From Komarekiella atlantica HA4396-MV6 (GTDB taxonomy: Bacteria; Cyanobacteriota; Cyanobacteriia; Cyanobacteriales; Nostocaceae), in NCBI GenBank assembly GCA_019359395.1, contig JAHHHK010000016.1, forward strand, positions 1 to 64,000: DNA of 64,000 nt, written 5' to 3'. Positions 18,077-27,570 of this stretch are shown in pieces (the stretch's first letter is position 1; every line of letters starts with the position of its first letter). The position numbers and the translations under genes were made by a program. Under the pieces are notes generated by a model that was not told the DNA's origin, did not search any database, and saw only the letters and a list, made by a program, of their open reading frames with translations.

Positions 18077-19049
18077 AGGAATTTACAGCGTTAGATAAAT
18101 AATCAATCTTAATGATGCCTCATTATCGATATACTTATTGGCTCGAATCTGAGTACATAATGTTATGATTCGTATTGTTTTATGTTATGATTTGTATTGT
18201 TGTTCTAATTTACTGTCCAGTACATTATCTGCTGGTTAGAGCTGAAATAGCCTTAGTTTGGAACAATAAAGCCAATACGACCGTTCTTTAAAGATTTTTT
18301 CCATGCAATCTCTCCTTAAAATGGAGTTGTACCAAGTTTTACCATCAGCAACTCTGAATAAATCTAAATTCTGAGTTTTCATAAGTTCCTGACGTTAGTA
18401 TTTTGAATACTGAGCAGTAACTTGACTGAAAAAACTGAAATTGTACTGTTATTCGGAGTCAAACAGACTGTAGCAAGATTAACGATATAAGGTTCGAGAC
18501 TAATGCTAAAAAACAGCGAACTGAAGGTGAATCAGGGCTGTAATCTTAAATGGAAGCCTGGTGTAGACCAACAATCTGAACAGTTTTTTATGATCCAAGT
18601 TTTGCAGAGTCGAACAGTGGCGGAGCCATTGTAGATGAAATAGTGAAATTAATCTGAATTCAGGTTAATTTCTTAAGGTCAATAATCCTGGAAGCATGTA
18701 AGTGTCTATGGCAAGATATTGCTAATAGGATTAGTTGACTAGCTGTAAGCGATCGCAAATGAGCGGTTAAAAAAAAGAATTTACCTAAAGAAAGCAGTGT
18801 TATTTAGTAACATTGCCTACCAGTAATATTGAGTAAGCTTTTTTTGAATAAAAGCTTATTTGAAGATGCCTTTAACCTAGAGCATTAAGCTCATCCCACC
18901 CTTAAAAGGGGATGGGATTTCACGTTGACTGTTAACTGTTAACTGTTAACTGATAAAGAGCATCTTTCGTTATTGGGCTGCATTATGGTAAATCTGAAAC
19001 ATTGTCTTGAATTCTCATAAGTTTTTCATTTGTACTAAGGTCAACAGCA
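18077..19049. promoter_or_regulatory. Long intergenic region upstream of mysA
   Basis: Nearly 1 kb without a recognisable gene. It holds a direct repeat (ATGTTATGATTCGTATTGTT at 18160-18179, one mismatch in the copy at 18182-18201), a GC-rich imperfect hairpin with CATCCCACCC and GGGGATGGG at about 18893-18920, and three head-to-tail 7-bp CTGTTAA units at about 18929-18950. mysA translation starts at 19050 behind an AAGGTC purine stretch. Light- or UV-responsive control would act here, but no known operator can be named. Confidence 0.5.
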
Positions 19050-20282
19050 ATGAATAATGTCCAAGCGTCGTTTGAAGCAACGGAATCTTCATTTCATGTA
19101 GAAGGTTACGAAAAAATTCAGTTTAGTCTTGTTTATGTGAACGGTGCATTTGATATCGATAATCGAGAAATTGCCGACAGCTACGAGAAATTTGGACGCT
19201 GTTTAACTGTGATTGATGCCAATGTGCATAGACTATATGGAACACAGATCAAGTCATATTTTAGACACTATGGCATTGATCTGACTGTATTGCCCATCAC
19301 GATTACTGAGCCAGCTAAAACCCTTGCAACCTTTGAAAAAATTGTTGATGCTTTTTCTGATTTTGGCTTAATTCGTAAGGAACCAGTTTTAGTTGTGGGT
19401 GGTGGTTTAATCACTGATGTAGCTGGGTTTGCTTGCGCGGCTTATCGTCGCAAGAGTAACTACATTCGCGTTCCAACTACATTGATTGGCTTAATTGACG
19501 CAGGTGTGGCGATTAAGGTAGCAGTTAATCATCGCAAGTTGAAAAATCGCTTGGGAGCGTATCATGCTCCTTTGAAAGTTATCCTTGACTTCTCCTTTTT
19601 GAAAACCTTACCAACGGCTCAAGTTCGCAATGGGATGGCGGAGTTAGTCAAGATTGCTGTAGTCTCCAATTCTGAAGTCTTTGATCTGTTGGACGAATAT
19701 GGCGAAGAACTGCTATATACTCACTTTGGACATGTGAATAGCACTAGCGAACTTAAAGCGATCGCTCATAAAGTCAACTACGAAGCAATCAAAACCATGT
19801 TGGAGTTAGAGACTCCTAACTTGCACGAATTAGACCTTGATCGCGTCATTGCCTACGGTCATACTTGGAGTCCTACTTTAGAATTAGCGCCGATGGTGCC
19901 TTTATATCATGGTCATGCCGTCAATATAGACATGGCTTTCTCTGCAACTATTGCCGCTAAACGTGGTTATATCACAACTGGAGAACGCGATCGCATCCTC
20001 AGCCTCATGAATCGTCTGGGTTTATCAATCGATCATCCTTTACTAGATGGCGATTTGCTATGGTATGCCACCCAGTCTATCAGCTTGACACGAGATGGCA
20101 AACAACGTGCAGCTATGCCGCGACCAATTGGTGAGTGCTTCTTTGTCAACGATCTCACCCGTGAAGAACTAGATGCAGCCTTAGCTGAGCACAAACATCT
20201 GTGTGCTACATACCCGCGTGGTGGTGACGGAATTGATGCTTACATCGAAACCCAAGAAGAATCCAAACTCTTGGGAGTCTGA
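19050..20282 (+). CDS. mysA: Demethyl-4-deoxygadusol synthase
   Basis: A 410-residue sugar-phosphate cyclase of the dehydroquinate-synthase superfamily. It converts sedoheptulose 7-phosphate to 2-demethyl-4-deoxygadusol, the first step of mycosporine synthesis. The NAD-binding segment [18 protein letters not shown] and the metal-ligand region [11 protein letters not shown], with a later AYGHTWSP histidine, are present. Assignment to the DDGS branch, over valiolone or dehydroquinate synthases, is supported by the adjoining O-methyltransferase and ATP-grasp genes. mysB starts 4 bp after the stop, so they are translationally close. Confidence 0.93.
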   Translation: MNNVQASFEATESSFHVEGYEKIQFSLVYVNGAFDIDNREIADSYEKFGRCLTVIDANVHRLYGTQIKSYFRHYGIDLTVLPITITEPAKTLATFEKIVDAFSDFGLIRKEPVLVVGGGLITDVAGFACAAYRRKSNYIRVPTTLIGLIDAGVAIKVAVNHRKLKNRLGAYHAPLKVILDFSFLKTLPTAQVRNGMAELVKIAVVSNSEVFDLLDEYGEELLYTHFGHVNSTSELKAIAHKVNYEAIKTMLELETPNLHELDLDRVIAYGHTWSPTLELAPMVPLYHGHAVNIDMAFSATIAAKRGYITTGERDRILSLMNRLGLSIDHPLLDGDLLWYATQSISLTRDGKQRAAMPRPIGECFFVNDLTREELDAALAEHKHLCATYPRGGDGIDAYIETQEESKLLGV

Positions 20283-20286
20283 AGAC

Positions 20287-21120
20287 ATGACTAGCATTTT
20301 AAAACCAGACACCGCAAGACCCATAACACCACACAGCATCCTTGTAGCGCAGCTACAAAATACCCTCCGAATGGCAGAGAAAAGCAATGTTCCTTTAGAG
20401 ATATTGACTTCTTTACGGCAGGGGTTGCAATTAGCAGCAGGTTTAGATCCATACTTAGATGATTGCACCACACCCGAATCGGCTGCATTGACCGCATTAG
20501 CGTACAAAACCAGTAAAGAAGACTGGAGTAAACGCTTCAGCGATGGTGAAACAGTGCGTCAACTAGAGCAGGAAATGCTCTCAGGACATCTTGAGGGACA
20601 AACACTGAAGATGTTTGTGCATATGACCAAGGCTAAGCGCATCCTAGAAGTGGGAATGTTCACAGGATATTCAGCCTTGGCGATGGCGGAGGCGTTACCA
20701 AGTGATGGAAAGCTCGTTGCTTGCGAAGTAGATGCTTATGTCGCCGAATTTGCTAAAGCTTGCTTTGGTGAGTCTCCCCACGGTAAAAAGATTATTGTAG
20801 AGATAGCACCCGCTCTACAGACACTCCACAAGCTAGCGGCCCAAAAAGAATCATTTGATCTGATTTTCATTGATGCCGATAAAAAAGAGTATGTAGAGTA
20901 CTTCCAAATCGTTTTGGATACTCACTTACTAGCTCGTGATGGGTTAATCTGCGTAGATAATACTTTGTTGCAAGGACAAGTTTACCTACCATCAGAACAG
21001 CGTACTGCTAACGGCGAGGCGATCGCTCAATTTAACCGCGTTGTCGCCACAGATACCCGTGTGGAGCAAGTTCTCTTACCCATACGAGATGGTATAACCC
21101 TGATTAGACGCGTGGCGTAA
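20287..21120 (+). CDS. mysB: Mycosporine O-methyltransferase
   Basis: A 277-residue SAM-dependent O-methyltransferase of the caffeoyl-CoA/catechol type that methylates demethyl-deoxygadusol to 4-deoxygadusol. The motif RILEVGMFTGYSALAMAEAL is motif I, DLIFIDADKKEYVEYF holds the metal-binding aspartates, and ICVDNTLLQGQV follows. I start at 20287 (4 bp after the mysA stop), because the in-frame ATG at 20203 lies deep inside mysA and would add 28 unrelated residues. mysA-B are tightly coupled. mysC follows after 209 bp that include an inserted inverted-repeat element. Confidence 0.92.
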   Translation: MTSILKPDTARPITPHSILVAQLQNTLRMAEKSNVPLEILTSLRQGLQLAAGLDPYLDDCTTPESAALTALAYKTSKEDWSKRFSDGETVRQLEQEMLSGHLEGQTLKMFVHMTKAKRILEVGMFTGYSALAMAEALPSDGKLVACEVDAYVAEFAKACFGESPHGKKIIVEIAPALQTLHKLAAQKESFDLIFIDADKKEYVEYFQIVLDTHLLARDGLICVDNTLLQGQVYLPSEQRTANGEAIAQFNRVVATDTRVEQVLLPIRDGITLIRRVA

Positions 21121-21149
21121 TTTTGACTAAGAACTAGTAACACGCGGTG

Positions 21150-21265
21150 GTGGTCTGTCCCATTAATTATACAAGGTTCGTAGTGAGCGATTTATCGCTC
21201 AATTTCAAGCACTGAAGTGCTTACTACAAACTTATTCACCCCTTATAACTAGTGAGACAGACCAC
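21150..21265. mobile_element. 116-bp inverted-repeat element inside the mys operon
   Basis: The ends GTGGTCTGTC and GACAGACCAC are inverted, and similarity extends over about 25 bp per side. The interior has two small hairpins, GAGCGATTTATCGCTC and AGCACTGAAGTGCT. Part of the interior (TTCGTAGTGAGCGATTTATC) recurs inverted near 27655-27676. It lies between mysB and mysC and could terminate or attenuate the transcript. Confidence 0.65.
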
Positions 21266-21329
21266 TAGTAGGGGCATAACATTACTGTGCTTCTACGAAA
21301 AACTCGTATTTTGCACTAAGGAAAAACTT

Positions 21330-22727
21330 ATGACACAATCAATTCCCTTATCTTTTTCTCAACCCACGACGCCATCAACGGTTGTGAAAACAAAGATAGT
21401 AGCTCTATTCAAAACTCTCGGTACTTTAGCACTATTGCTGATCGCTTTGCCGCTCAATGCTTTTGTAGTGTTGGTATCTCTGCTGTGGGGAATTGTGCGT
21501 AACCCGTTCATCAAACAAGCAGCCGTAGCTACACATCCTCAGAATATCTTGGTCAGCGGCGCTAAGATGACCAAAGCATTGCAACTTGCTCGCTCCTTTC
21601 ACGCAGCCGGACATAGGGTTATTTTAATTGAAGGTCATAAATACTGGTTATCTGGGCATAAATTCTCAAACGCGGTGAGTCGTTTTTATACAGTGCCAGC
21701 ACCACAAGACGACCCAGAAGGCTATACCAAGGCTTTATTGGAAATTGTTAAAAAGGAAAAAATTGATGTTTATGTACCCGTATGCAGTCCTGTAGCTAGC
21801 TATTACGACTCGTTAGCCAAGCCTGTACTATCAGAATACTGTGAGGTTTTCCACTTCGATGCAGATATAACTGCAATGCTAGATGATAAATTTGCCTTTA
21901 CCGATCAGGCGCGATCGCTTGGTTTATCTGTCCCCAAATCATTTAAAATCACAGATCCAGAACAAATTATTAACTTCGATTTTAGTCAAGAAACCCGCAA
22001 ATATATTCTTAAAAGTATTTCCTACGACTCTGTTCGCCGTTTGAACTTAACCAAACTTCCCTGTGACACCCCAGAAGAAACAGCAGCGTTTGTGAGGAGT
22101 TTACCCATCAGCCCAGAAAAACCCTGGATTATGCAAGAGTTTATTCCTGGTAAAGAATTATGCACCCATAGTACAGTGCGGGATGGAGAATTAAGATTGC
22201 ATTGCTGCTCAAACTCTTCTGCATTTCAAATCAACTATGAAAATGTGGAAAACCCCCAAATCCGTGAATGGGTGCAACACTTCGTTAAGAGTTTGAGACT
22301 GACTGGACAAGTGTCTTTTGACTTTATCCAAGCTGAAGACGGTACAGTCTACGCCATTGAATGTAATCCCCGCACCCATTCGGCGATCACAATGTTCTAC
22401 AATCACCCTGGTGTCGCCGAAGCCTATCTTGGTAAAACTCCCCAAGCTGCACCCCTAGAACCTCTTGCAGATAGTAAGCCTACTTACTGGCTATATCACG
22501 AAATTTGGCGACTAACTGGTATTCGTTCTGGGAAACAATTGCAAACATGGTTTAGTAACTTGGTACGAGGCACAGATGCAATCTATCGCATGGATGATCC
22601 TATACCATTTTTAACTTTGCACCATTGGCAGATTACTTTACTTTTGCTACAAAATCTGCAAAAACTCAAAGGCTGGGTCAAGATAGACTTCAACATCGGC
22701 AAACTAGTTGAATTAGGCGGCGATTGA
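21330..22727 (+). CDS. mysC: ATP-grasp mycosporine-glycine synthase
   Basis: About 465 residues. An ATP-grasp ligase that joins glycine to 4-deoxygadusol to give mycosporine-glycine. An N-terminal hydrophobic segment (about residues 25-55) precedes the domain. Recognisable parts are RYILKSISYDSVRRL, ending with PWIMQEFIPGKELCTHS and AIECNPRTHSAITMF (metal/ATP binding). I start at 21330, preceded by AAGGAAA; a start at 21252 would run through the inserted element. mysD faces it from the other strand 180 bp downstream. Confidence 0.9.
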   Translation: MTQSIPLSFSQPTTPSTVVKTKIVALFKTLGTLALLLIALPLNAFVVLVSLLWGIVRNPFIKQAAVATHPQNILVSGAKMTKALQLARSFHAAGHRVILIEGHKYWLSGHKFSNAVSRFYTVPAPQDDPEGYTKALLEIVKKEKIDVYVPVCSPVASYYDSLAKPVLSEYCEVFHFDADITAMLDDKFAFTDQARSLGLSVPKSFKITDPEQIINFDFSQETRKYILKSISYDSVRRLNLTKLPCDTPEETAAFVRSLPISPEKPWIMQEFIPGKELCTHSTVRDGELRLHCCSNSSAFQINYENVENPQIREWVQHFVKSLRLTGQVSFDFIQAEDGTVYAIECNPRTHSAITMFYNHPGVAEAYLGKTPQAAPLEPLADSKPTYWLYHEIWRLTGIRSGKQLQTWFSNLVRGTDAIYRMDDPIPFLTLHHWQITLLLLQNLQKLKGWVKIDFNIGKLVELGGD

Positions 22728-22817
22728 GTAATTCTTAATTCGTAATATCTCGTTTCTAGAACATCGATTCAGTAATCGCAAAAACCCGATTTATTTTTGG
22801 TAAAACGACCAATTCTC

Positions 22818-22908
22818 GTTGACTGTAGAGACGTTGCATTGCAACGTCTCTACAAAGCATTGCAACGTCTCTACAAAGAATCGGTTTTTTAGCCCCTATC
22901 TTGAATAT
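22818..22908. repeat. Left inverted repeat flanking mysD
   Basis: A 91-bp block from GTTGACTGTAGAGACG to CCTATCTTGAATAT. Its reverse complement, minus one 21-bp half-unit, is at 24072-24141. It contains one full family A palindrome (22825-22853) and a half copy (22857-22874), and its right end reaches the last codons of mysD. Both blocks agree over the palindrome, the AATCGGTTTTT tract and the GCCCCTATC tract. Confidence 0.85.
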
Positions 22909-23954
22909 CAATTTTGCAATGCCTTTCTATCACTCTCCAAGGTTTCATTGATAGCGGTTATCAATAAATCATTTAGAGGGATTCCCGCTGCTTTCGCCAT
23001 AGAGGAAATCACGCTTTTGGGGGCAAAAGAACAATACAATCCGGCTTCTAAGAACCAAGGTTGTCCCTCTGGGTCGATGCGGAAATCAAATAAACTGTAG
23101 TGGCGACAACCTAAAGCCTGATGACACTTTTTAGCCACTTGCTGAACCTTTTGGGTGATTGGATCGTTAGGGTCTACAATCCAAGACTTAATATTATCTT
23201 TAGCGGCGAAACACAAGTCGCCATCGGCCGTTTGTTGGAGTTTATCAACATAGTTGCGGATGGGTTTATCGTGGGGGTCTACCAGATACTCTTCAAGGGG
23301 TAAACCGATTAGCTCCCCGTCTTTGACAATGATGCCGCATCTGACTTCTCGACCGAGTTCGATAAATTCTTCTATGATGATCTCATCTGCATATTCAAAG
23401 GCTTTCTTCAAAGCAGCGTCATAGTCCGTAGCCTCTTTAACTAAAGTCACCCCTAAAGAGTTGTCTGAACTTACGGGTTTAATGACTGCTGGAGGTGTAA
23501 TTGTCGGAACGTCTCCTTGGCGAAGCAGTTCGCCACGAGGCACTTTCACCCCTGCTGCTTCGACAATTGCTTTGGTTTTGGCTTTGTGCGCCGTTATTGC
23601 CATGATATCTGGAGTATTGCCTATGTAAGGGATTTTCAGCAGATCGAATAGGGCGCGGTACTGAGTCATTCCAGGAATACAAAACATTTGTGGTAACACG
23701 ACATCAATGTTTTGTGCTATTAGAAACTGTATGGCATCAAACAGAGGAATCGGTTTGGCCAGAGCAATATCTTCTTGGCTAAGGGAGTGAGGAAATCGCC
23801 ACTGACGATCAGGTGTGATGTATGCAATCTGAAAGTTATAACGCGATTGATCTGCTGTTGCTGCCAAACAGTCTTGGGCGTAAAGGCGTGATAAATCACA
23901 GTAAAAATTATTGTGTGCAGATCCAACTAAATGAAGGATGTGAAGTACTGGCAT
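22908..23954 (-). CDS. mysD: D-Ala-D-Ala ligase-like mycosporine amino acid ligase
   Basis: A 348-residue ATP-grasp protein of the D-alanine-D-alanine ligase superfamily, adding a second amino acid to mycosporine-glycine to give di-substituted products such as shinorine or porphyra-334. Residues with ATP-grasp character include PAVIKPVSSDNSLGVTLVKE (ATP loop), EVRCGIIVKDGELIG, and a terminal LEAGLYCSFAP. The length is normal. It is convergent with mysA-C, an arrangement I recall from Nostoc punctiforme. It lies entirely between the inverted repeats at 22818-22908 and 24072-24141, about 120 bp from the right one. Which amino acid it takes cannot be read here. Confidence 0.9.
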   Translation of the reverse strand: MPVLHILHLVGSAHNNFYCDLSRLYAQDCLAATADQSRYNFQIAYITPDRQWRFPHSLSQEDIALAKPIPLFDAIQFLIAQNIDVVLPQMFCIPGMTQYRALFDLLKIPYIGNTPDIMAITAHKAKTKAIVEAAGVKVPRGELLRQGDVPTITPPAVIKPVSSDNSLGVTLVKEATDYDAALKKAFEYADEIIIEEFIELGREVRCGIIVKDGELIGLPLEEYLVDPHDKPIRNYVDKLQQTADGDLCFAAKDNIKSWIVDPNDPITQKVQQVAKKCHQALGCRHYSLFDFRIDPEGQPWFLEAGLYCSFAPKSVISSMAKAAGIPLNDLLITAINETLESDRKALQN

Positions 23955-24071
23955 GATTTATCTTTTTAGCTACTGTTATAACTGGAGTCTAGTGGTTTAT
24001 GAAGTTGTAGTACAGCACCAACTACTAAACAAGGGCTATCACCTATCCCCTTCCTAGAATACCGATTCAAT

Positions 24072-24141
24072 ATTCAAGATAGGGGCGAGAAAAACCGATT
24101 ATTTTGTAGAGACGTTGCATTGCAACGTCTCTACAGTCAAC
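24072..24141. repeat. Right inverted repeat flanking mysD
   Basis: A 70-bp block, reverse complement of 22818-22908 apart from the 21-bp half-unit and a few substitutions. It contains one family A palindrome (24106-24134). It sits about 120 bp upstream of the mysD start and just beyond the stop of the next gene. Confidence 0.85.
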
Positions 24142-24155
24142 ATTTTGCTCTGAGA

Positions 24156-24698
24156 TCAGCGCCGATTCTCCAGGGCTGCAACAAGTTCAAACTCGAAAGA
24201 ACCTACTAAACGGTTATCAATATAGACCTCTATCTTATATTTACCAAGTGGATCGCCTGGTGCGATCGTCCAAAAATTTTCAATCACACCATCTGTAGCT
24301 GACTGTATGCGTTTCGTTATTGCTGTAGTCCCGTCTTTTGAGATTGAGAAATTTTCACCATCATCTGTACCCCATGTTTCTGGGGGTTTTGGCAAACGCA
24401 GGACTTCGCGCCATCTTACTTCACTCTGGTAGTCTTGAAGTTCAATTCGCCACCCATAGGCGTTTCCCTCCTGAAGTGGCACTCTATTTGTAGGGATAAA
24501 GTTCGCCTGACCGCTGGGGTCAACTTTCTTTAAGCCGAATTCAGCTTTGCTGACAGTAATCTGTTTCCCATTGGTTGACTGAGAAAATATTGTGGTTTTT
24601 TCCGCTAAAACAGAAGTAGCATTAATCGGCTCAGCAGCTTTGACTCCAGATATTAGACAAGCAGAAGCCAGCACAAATATAACAGCCCAAATTTTCAT
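24156..24698 (-). CDS. Secreted hypothetical protein
   Basis: 180 residues with a clear signal peptide (IWAVIFVLASACLISGVKAAE, cut probably after AKA at about residue 21). The mature part is predicted beta-rich, with PLQEGNAYGWRIELQDY and a C-terminal DPLGKYKIEVYIDNRLVGSFEF that reads like a lone beta-sandwich. The ending GxWKVxxFLxGR-type strand is echoed in the membrane protein at 26950-27570. Function not recognised. Confidence 0.75.
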   Translation of the reverse strand: MKIWAVIFVLASACLISGVKAAEPINATSVLAEKTTIFSQSTNGKQITVSKAEFGLKKVDPSGQANFIPTNRVPLQEGNAYGWRIELQDYQSEVRWREVLRLPKPPETWGTDDGENFSISKDGTTAITKRIQSATDGVIENFWTIAPGDPLGKYKIEVYIDNRLVGSFEFELVAALENRR

Positions 24699-24830
24699 TA
24701 GTATAATTTTCCTATCAACATTTGGTACTTATTCAAGTAATTTGACACGTTTTCCGGGTCAAGATCACTTACGATTGGATACAGACAAAATTGTTTTTAC
24801 TTGAAAATTCCGAAAATCTCAAGCTGGCAG

Positions 24831-25436
24831 TTAGATTTTTAACACAAGGTAGACAAGATAAAAATAAGTTTCTCGCAGAAGAAACTCGATTTGACTATGA
24901 AAACTGCGGTAGCGGGTGGTAGGTGTGGGTGATGGATATGCATCCATTCCTAAGTCTCGCGCCATCAACACGGCTCGTTTCATGTGCAATGGGTCACTAA
25001 CAATAAGAAACTTGGTTAATTGGTTATCAGACGCCACTTTCAGAGCATTTTTAAGGTTCTGGGAAGTTGTTCGAGATTGAGTTTCAATGAGAATATTAGC
25101 TGCTTTAACCCGTTGGGCGATCGCATAATTTTTACCAACTATTGCTTCGGCTGGTTCATTGCGATCGCCAACTCCACCTGTAAAAATGATGGTACTAACA
25201 TCACCATTTTTATATAGATTAATGGCGTGGTTAATTCGTTCTCTAAAAACAGGAGATGGTTCTTTTCCCCACACTGCTGCTCCTAAAACAATTGCCGCTT
25301 CTGCCTTGATATTATTACTCTTACTGCTGTACAAATAAATACTCAATGCTGTAGATATAAACGCCAGCAGAAGGGCAGACATCAAAGCCAATGAAACTAA
25401 AATTAACCGTCGTTTTTGAATTTTGTAATTAGGCAT
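24831..25436 (-). CDS. YdcF/SanA-like membrane protein (DUF218)
   Basis: 201 residues. One N-terminal transmembrane segment (about residues 12-34) is followed by a DUF218 domain, with AAIVLGAAVWGKEPSPVFRERI, IIFTGGVGD and FLIVSDPLHMKRA. The family includes SanA, which affects envelope permeability and vancomycin tolerance in enterobacteria. The likely role is envelope-related, with the catalytic-type domain in the periplasm. It sits in the same orientation as the secreted protein downstream, 132 bp apart. Confidence 0.85.
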   Translation of the reverse strand: MPNYKIQKRRLILVSLALMSALLLAFISTALSIYLYSSKSNNIKAEAAIVLGAAVWGKEPSPVFRERINHAINLYKNGDVSTIIFTGGVGDRNEPAEAIVGKNYAIAQRVKAANILIETQSRTTSQNLKNALKVASDNQLTKFLIVSDPLHMKRAVLMARDLGMDAYPSPTPTTRYRSFHSQIEFLLRETYFYLVYLVLKI

Positions 25437-25483
25437 TGTTTAAAAGGGGTCTGCCAAATAATCAAATATAGACCCAGACTATT

Positions 25484-25512
25484 GTAGAGATGTTGCATTA
25501 CAACGTCTCTAC
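25484..25512. repeat. Degenerate family A palindrome
   Basis: GTAGAGATGTTGCATT followed by ACAACGTCTCTAC: two mismatches to the other family A copies. It lies between the VOC gene and the DUF218 gene. Confidence 0.7.
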
Positions 25513-25533
25513 TTATTAAATTCGACTATCTAG

Positions 25534-26553
25534 TTAATAATTACCTTCTAGCAAAGTCCAGAAATAGCCATCTGGTGCAACGAAGGAGAAACTCATCTCG
25601 CCAAACTCATTGCTAACAATAGTTGTGAGTTTTTGGATGGAACTTGCTTTAATGCGATCGCAATATTCCTGTAATCTTCTTACACGGTAAGTATATAAGC
25701 ACATTCCCAAACTACCTGGTTGGGCTGCCTCAAAGCGCGATTCTAAATTGATATAATCTGGGAAGCGAATCACATAAAGTCTGCCACTGCGTGCAGCCAT
25801 CAGGTCAGATTTAGAAGAACGCGGGTCATCAAAGGTAGTAACAATAAACTTTTCACCAGGCTTAAGGTCAAAAATATCTCGACCTGCTGCTGAAGATTCA
25901 TAGCTAGTTTCGACATCATCACGCACACGCAGCAAACCCAAGACCTCTTCGTAAAACTTCAAGGTTTCTTTGCTGTCATCTTGAGTAATTATTCCCATGT
26001 GGGTAAACTGACTAGTCTTGAAAGCTGCATTGGGGTTAATTTGTCCATAATGCGGTAGTGTATAGCCAAATCTTTGAAATAAAACTTGTCGAGCTAAGGG
26101 TTGCAGTAGTAGCATTTCTCGTACCCCAACCGCCTGTTCGACAAAAGGACGGCTTTTCCTTTCTTTGTTGTAAATAACTTCCCAGTGAGAATTGGTATAC
26201 CTGATAGGCCAACCTGCGGCTTTCGCATCTTCCGCATGATTTAAGATATTTAACACATCAGCAGTTAAAGTAGTTGCCCAGCGATTTCCTTTAACTTTCA
26301 TCGACTCTGTTTCCAACCCTTGATGTGTGGGGTTTTGCCAAACCATCAGTCGAATCAAGCCATGATCTGCATTTTGGTGATAAAGGCGAATTGAGCGTAA
26401 AGGCGAATTCACCCCATATAATTGATTGGCTACATCCGCGGTTAGTTCACCCACTTGACCAATGCGATAGCCAAATTGTTCCCAATACTGAATAGCAGAA
26501 ATTGGCTCTGGGATGCCAATACATACTTCATAAATACCTTCAATTGTAGTCAT
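25534..26553 (-). CDS. VOC/glyoxalase-superfamily protein
   Basis: 339 residues containing two divergent vicinal-oxygen-chelate modules. The N-terminal one starts IEGIYEVCIGIPEPISAIQYWEQFGY. The second starts FKTSQFTHMGIITQDDSKETLKFYEEVLGL and ends FSFVAPDGYFWTLLEGNY, typical betaalphabetabetabeta units. Metal ligands cannot be assigned with confidence. Such proteins act as dioxygenases, lyases or binding proteins on small molecules. The substrate is unknown. Confidence 0.75.
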   Translation of the reverse strand: MTTIEGIYEVCIGIPEPISAIQYWEQFGYRIGQVGELTADVANQLYGVNSPLRSIRLYHQNADHGLIRLMVWQNPTHQGLETESMKVKGNRWATTLTADVLNILNHAEDAKAAGWPIRYTNSHWEVIYNKERKSRPFVEQAVGVREMLLLQPLARQVLFQRFGYTLPHYGQINPNAAFKTSQFTHMGIITQDDSKETLKFYEEVLGLLRVRDDVETSYESSAAGRDIFDLKPGEKFIVTTFDDPRSSKSDLMAARSGRLYVIRFPDYINLESRFEAAQPGSLGMCLYTYRVRRLQEYCDRIKASSIQKLTTIVSNEFGEMSFSFVAPDGYFWTLLEGNY

Positions 26554-26949
26554 AATGAGTGCTGAGTTATGAGTTAGGATTTTTCACTTATAAAATTGTT
26601 TTTTTAACGAACCGCAGAGGCACAGAGGGCACAGAGAGAAGAATAAAGAGAGGTTTTATTTAGGATTGTTATAACTAGTTGCGAAGTGAACGACATTGCA
26701 TAAGCAAGGGATGAAATTGATGTATTAAGCTCTAAAACTCTTTATGTTCTCTGCGCCTTTGCGCCTCTGCGTGTTAGCAAAGCGGGGCGTAGCCCGATAA
26801 ATTATCCTCCAAATATGCAACGCCAAGTGAACAAGTGTAATAAACTGTTTGAAAAAATATTAGAGTTTATTTGGAAGTTAAAGTATTGTTTGTTGGAAAA
26901 ATTCAAAGTAATAGAAATAAAGCTTTTTTAACAGGAGTTATTATTAGCT
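26554..26949. other. Gap with degenerate cyanobacterial intergenic repeats
   Basis: Contains AGAGGCACAGAGGGCACAGAG-like and TGCGCCTTTGCGCCTCTGCG-like tracts, inverted with respect to each other, that recur in other gaps here (26965 excluded). A GCGGGGCGTAGCCCG hairpin lies near 26781-26796. No gene recognised. Confidence 0.6.
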
Positions 26950-27570
26950 ATGACACAGCGACTAACTCAAGAGCAATTAACACAAATAGTTACTGAAGTA
27001 GAAGGGTTGCAAATACGCCAGGATGCGGAATTTGACCTACAGCAGGTTAGGGAAATTTTACAAGAGTTGAATTTACCACCAGAGTTACTCGATGAAGCGC
27101 TCATCCAGTTACGTCGCCGGCAAGCATTAGAGGTGCAGCAACGAAGGAATCGATGGATTGTTTCTGGAGTAGTAGGATCTTTATTAGTGGCGATCGCCTG
27201 TATAATCTTCTTCATCCAGCAGCAAAACTCTGTATTCTCCCGTGTTTCTGCTCAACAAGACCGCCTCACTCTCGCAGATAATAGCAGCGGGCTAAATACT
27301 ATCTCTCGCCAAAACAATCCAGAAGTTTTTTACCGTGTCACCTTGAAGGATGCACCCTTGGGTAAAAAGCTAGCTCTTTCCTGTAATTGGATTGACCCTA
27401 ACGGTCAAATTGTCAAGCAAAACCGCTATCAAACCCGCGAGATTAATACCTCTGTCTGGGATACTTACTGTCGCTATCCTATTAGTTCTGCTGCAAACGT
27501 TGGTAATTGGAAAGTGCAGATGTTTTTAGAAGGTCGTCAAATTAGTGATGAAACGTTTGAAGTTAAGTAA
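26950..27570 (+). CDS. Membrane-anchored hypothetical protein
   Basis: 206 residues. An N-terminal soluble helical segment of about 65 residues (QRLTQEQLTQIVTEVEGL) is followed by one transmembrane helix at about residues 68-88, then an extracytoplasmic beta-rich domain (PEVFYRVTLKDAPLGKKLALS to WKVQMFLEGRQISDETFEV). The C-terminal domain resembles the 24156-24698 secreted protein in strand pattern, probably a DUF2914/DUF3859-type beta sandwich. It precedes the asparagine-synthetase-like gene on the same strand by about 110 bp. Confidence 0.7.
   Translation: MTQRLTQEQLTQIVTEVEGLQIRQDAEFDLQQVREILQELNLPPELLDEALIQLRRRQALEVQQRRNRWIVSGVVGSLLVAIACIIFFIQQQNSVFSRVSAQQDRLTLADNSSGLNTISRQNNPEVFYRVTLKDAPLGKKLALSCNWIDPNGQIVKQNRYQTREINTSVWDTYCRYPISSAANVGNWKVQMFLEGRQISDETFEVK

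Noticed and set aside
22819-23100. 93-residue plus-strand ORF over the mysD 3' end
   Set aside because: Starts inside the palindromic inverted repeat and runs antisense to mysD.
23121-24141. Whether mysD could be a CRISPR- or IS-borne gene
   Set aside because: No transposase, no spacer-repeat array; the flanks are palindromic interspersed repeats.
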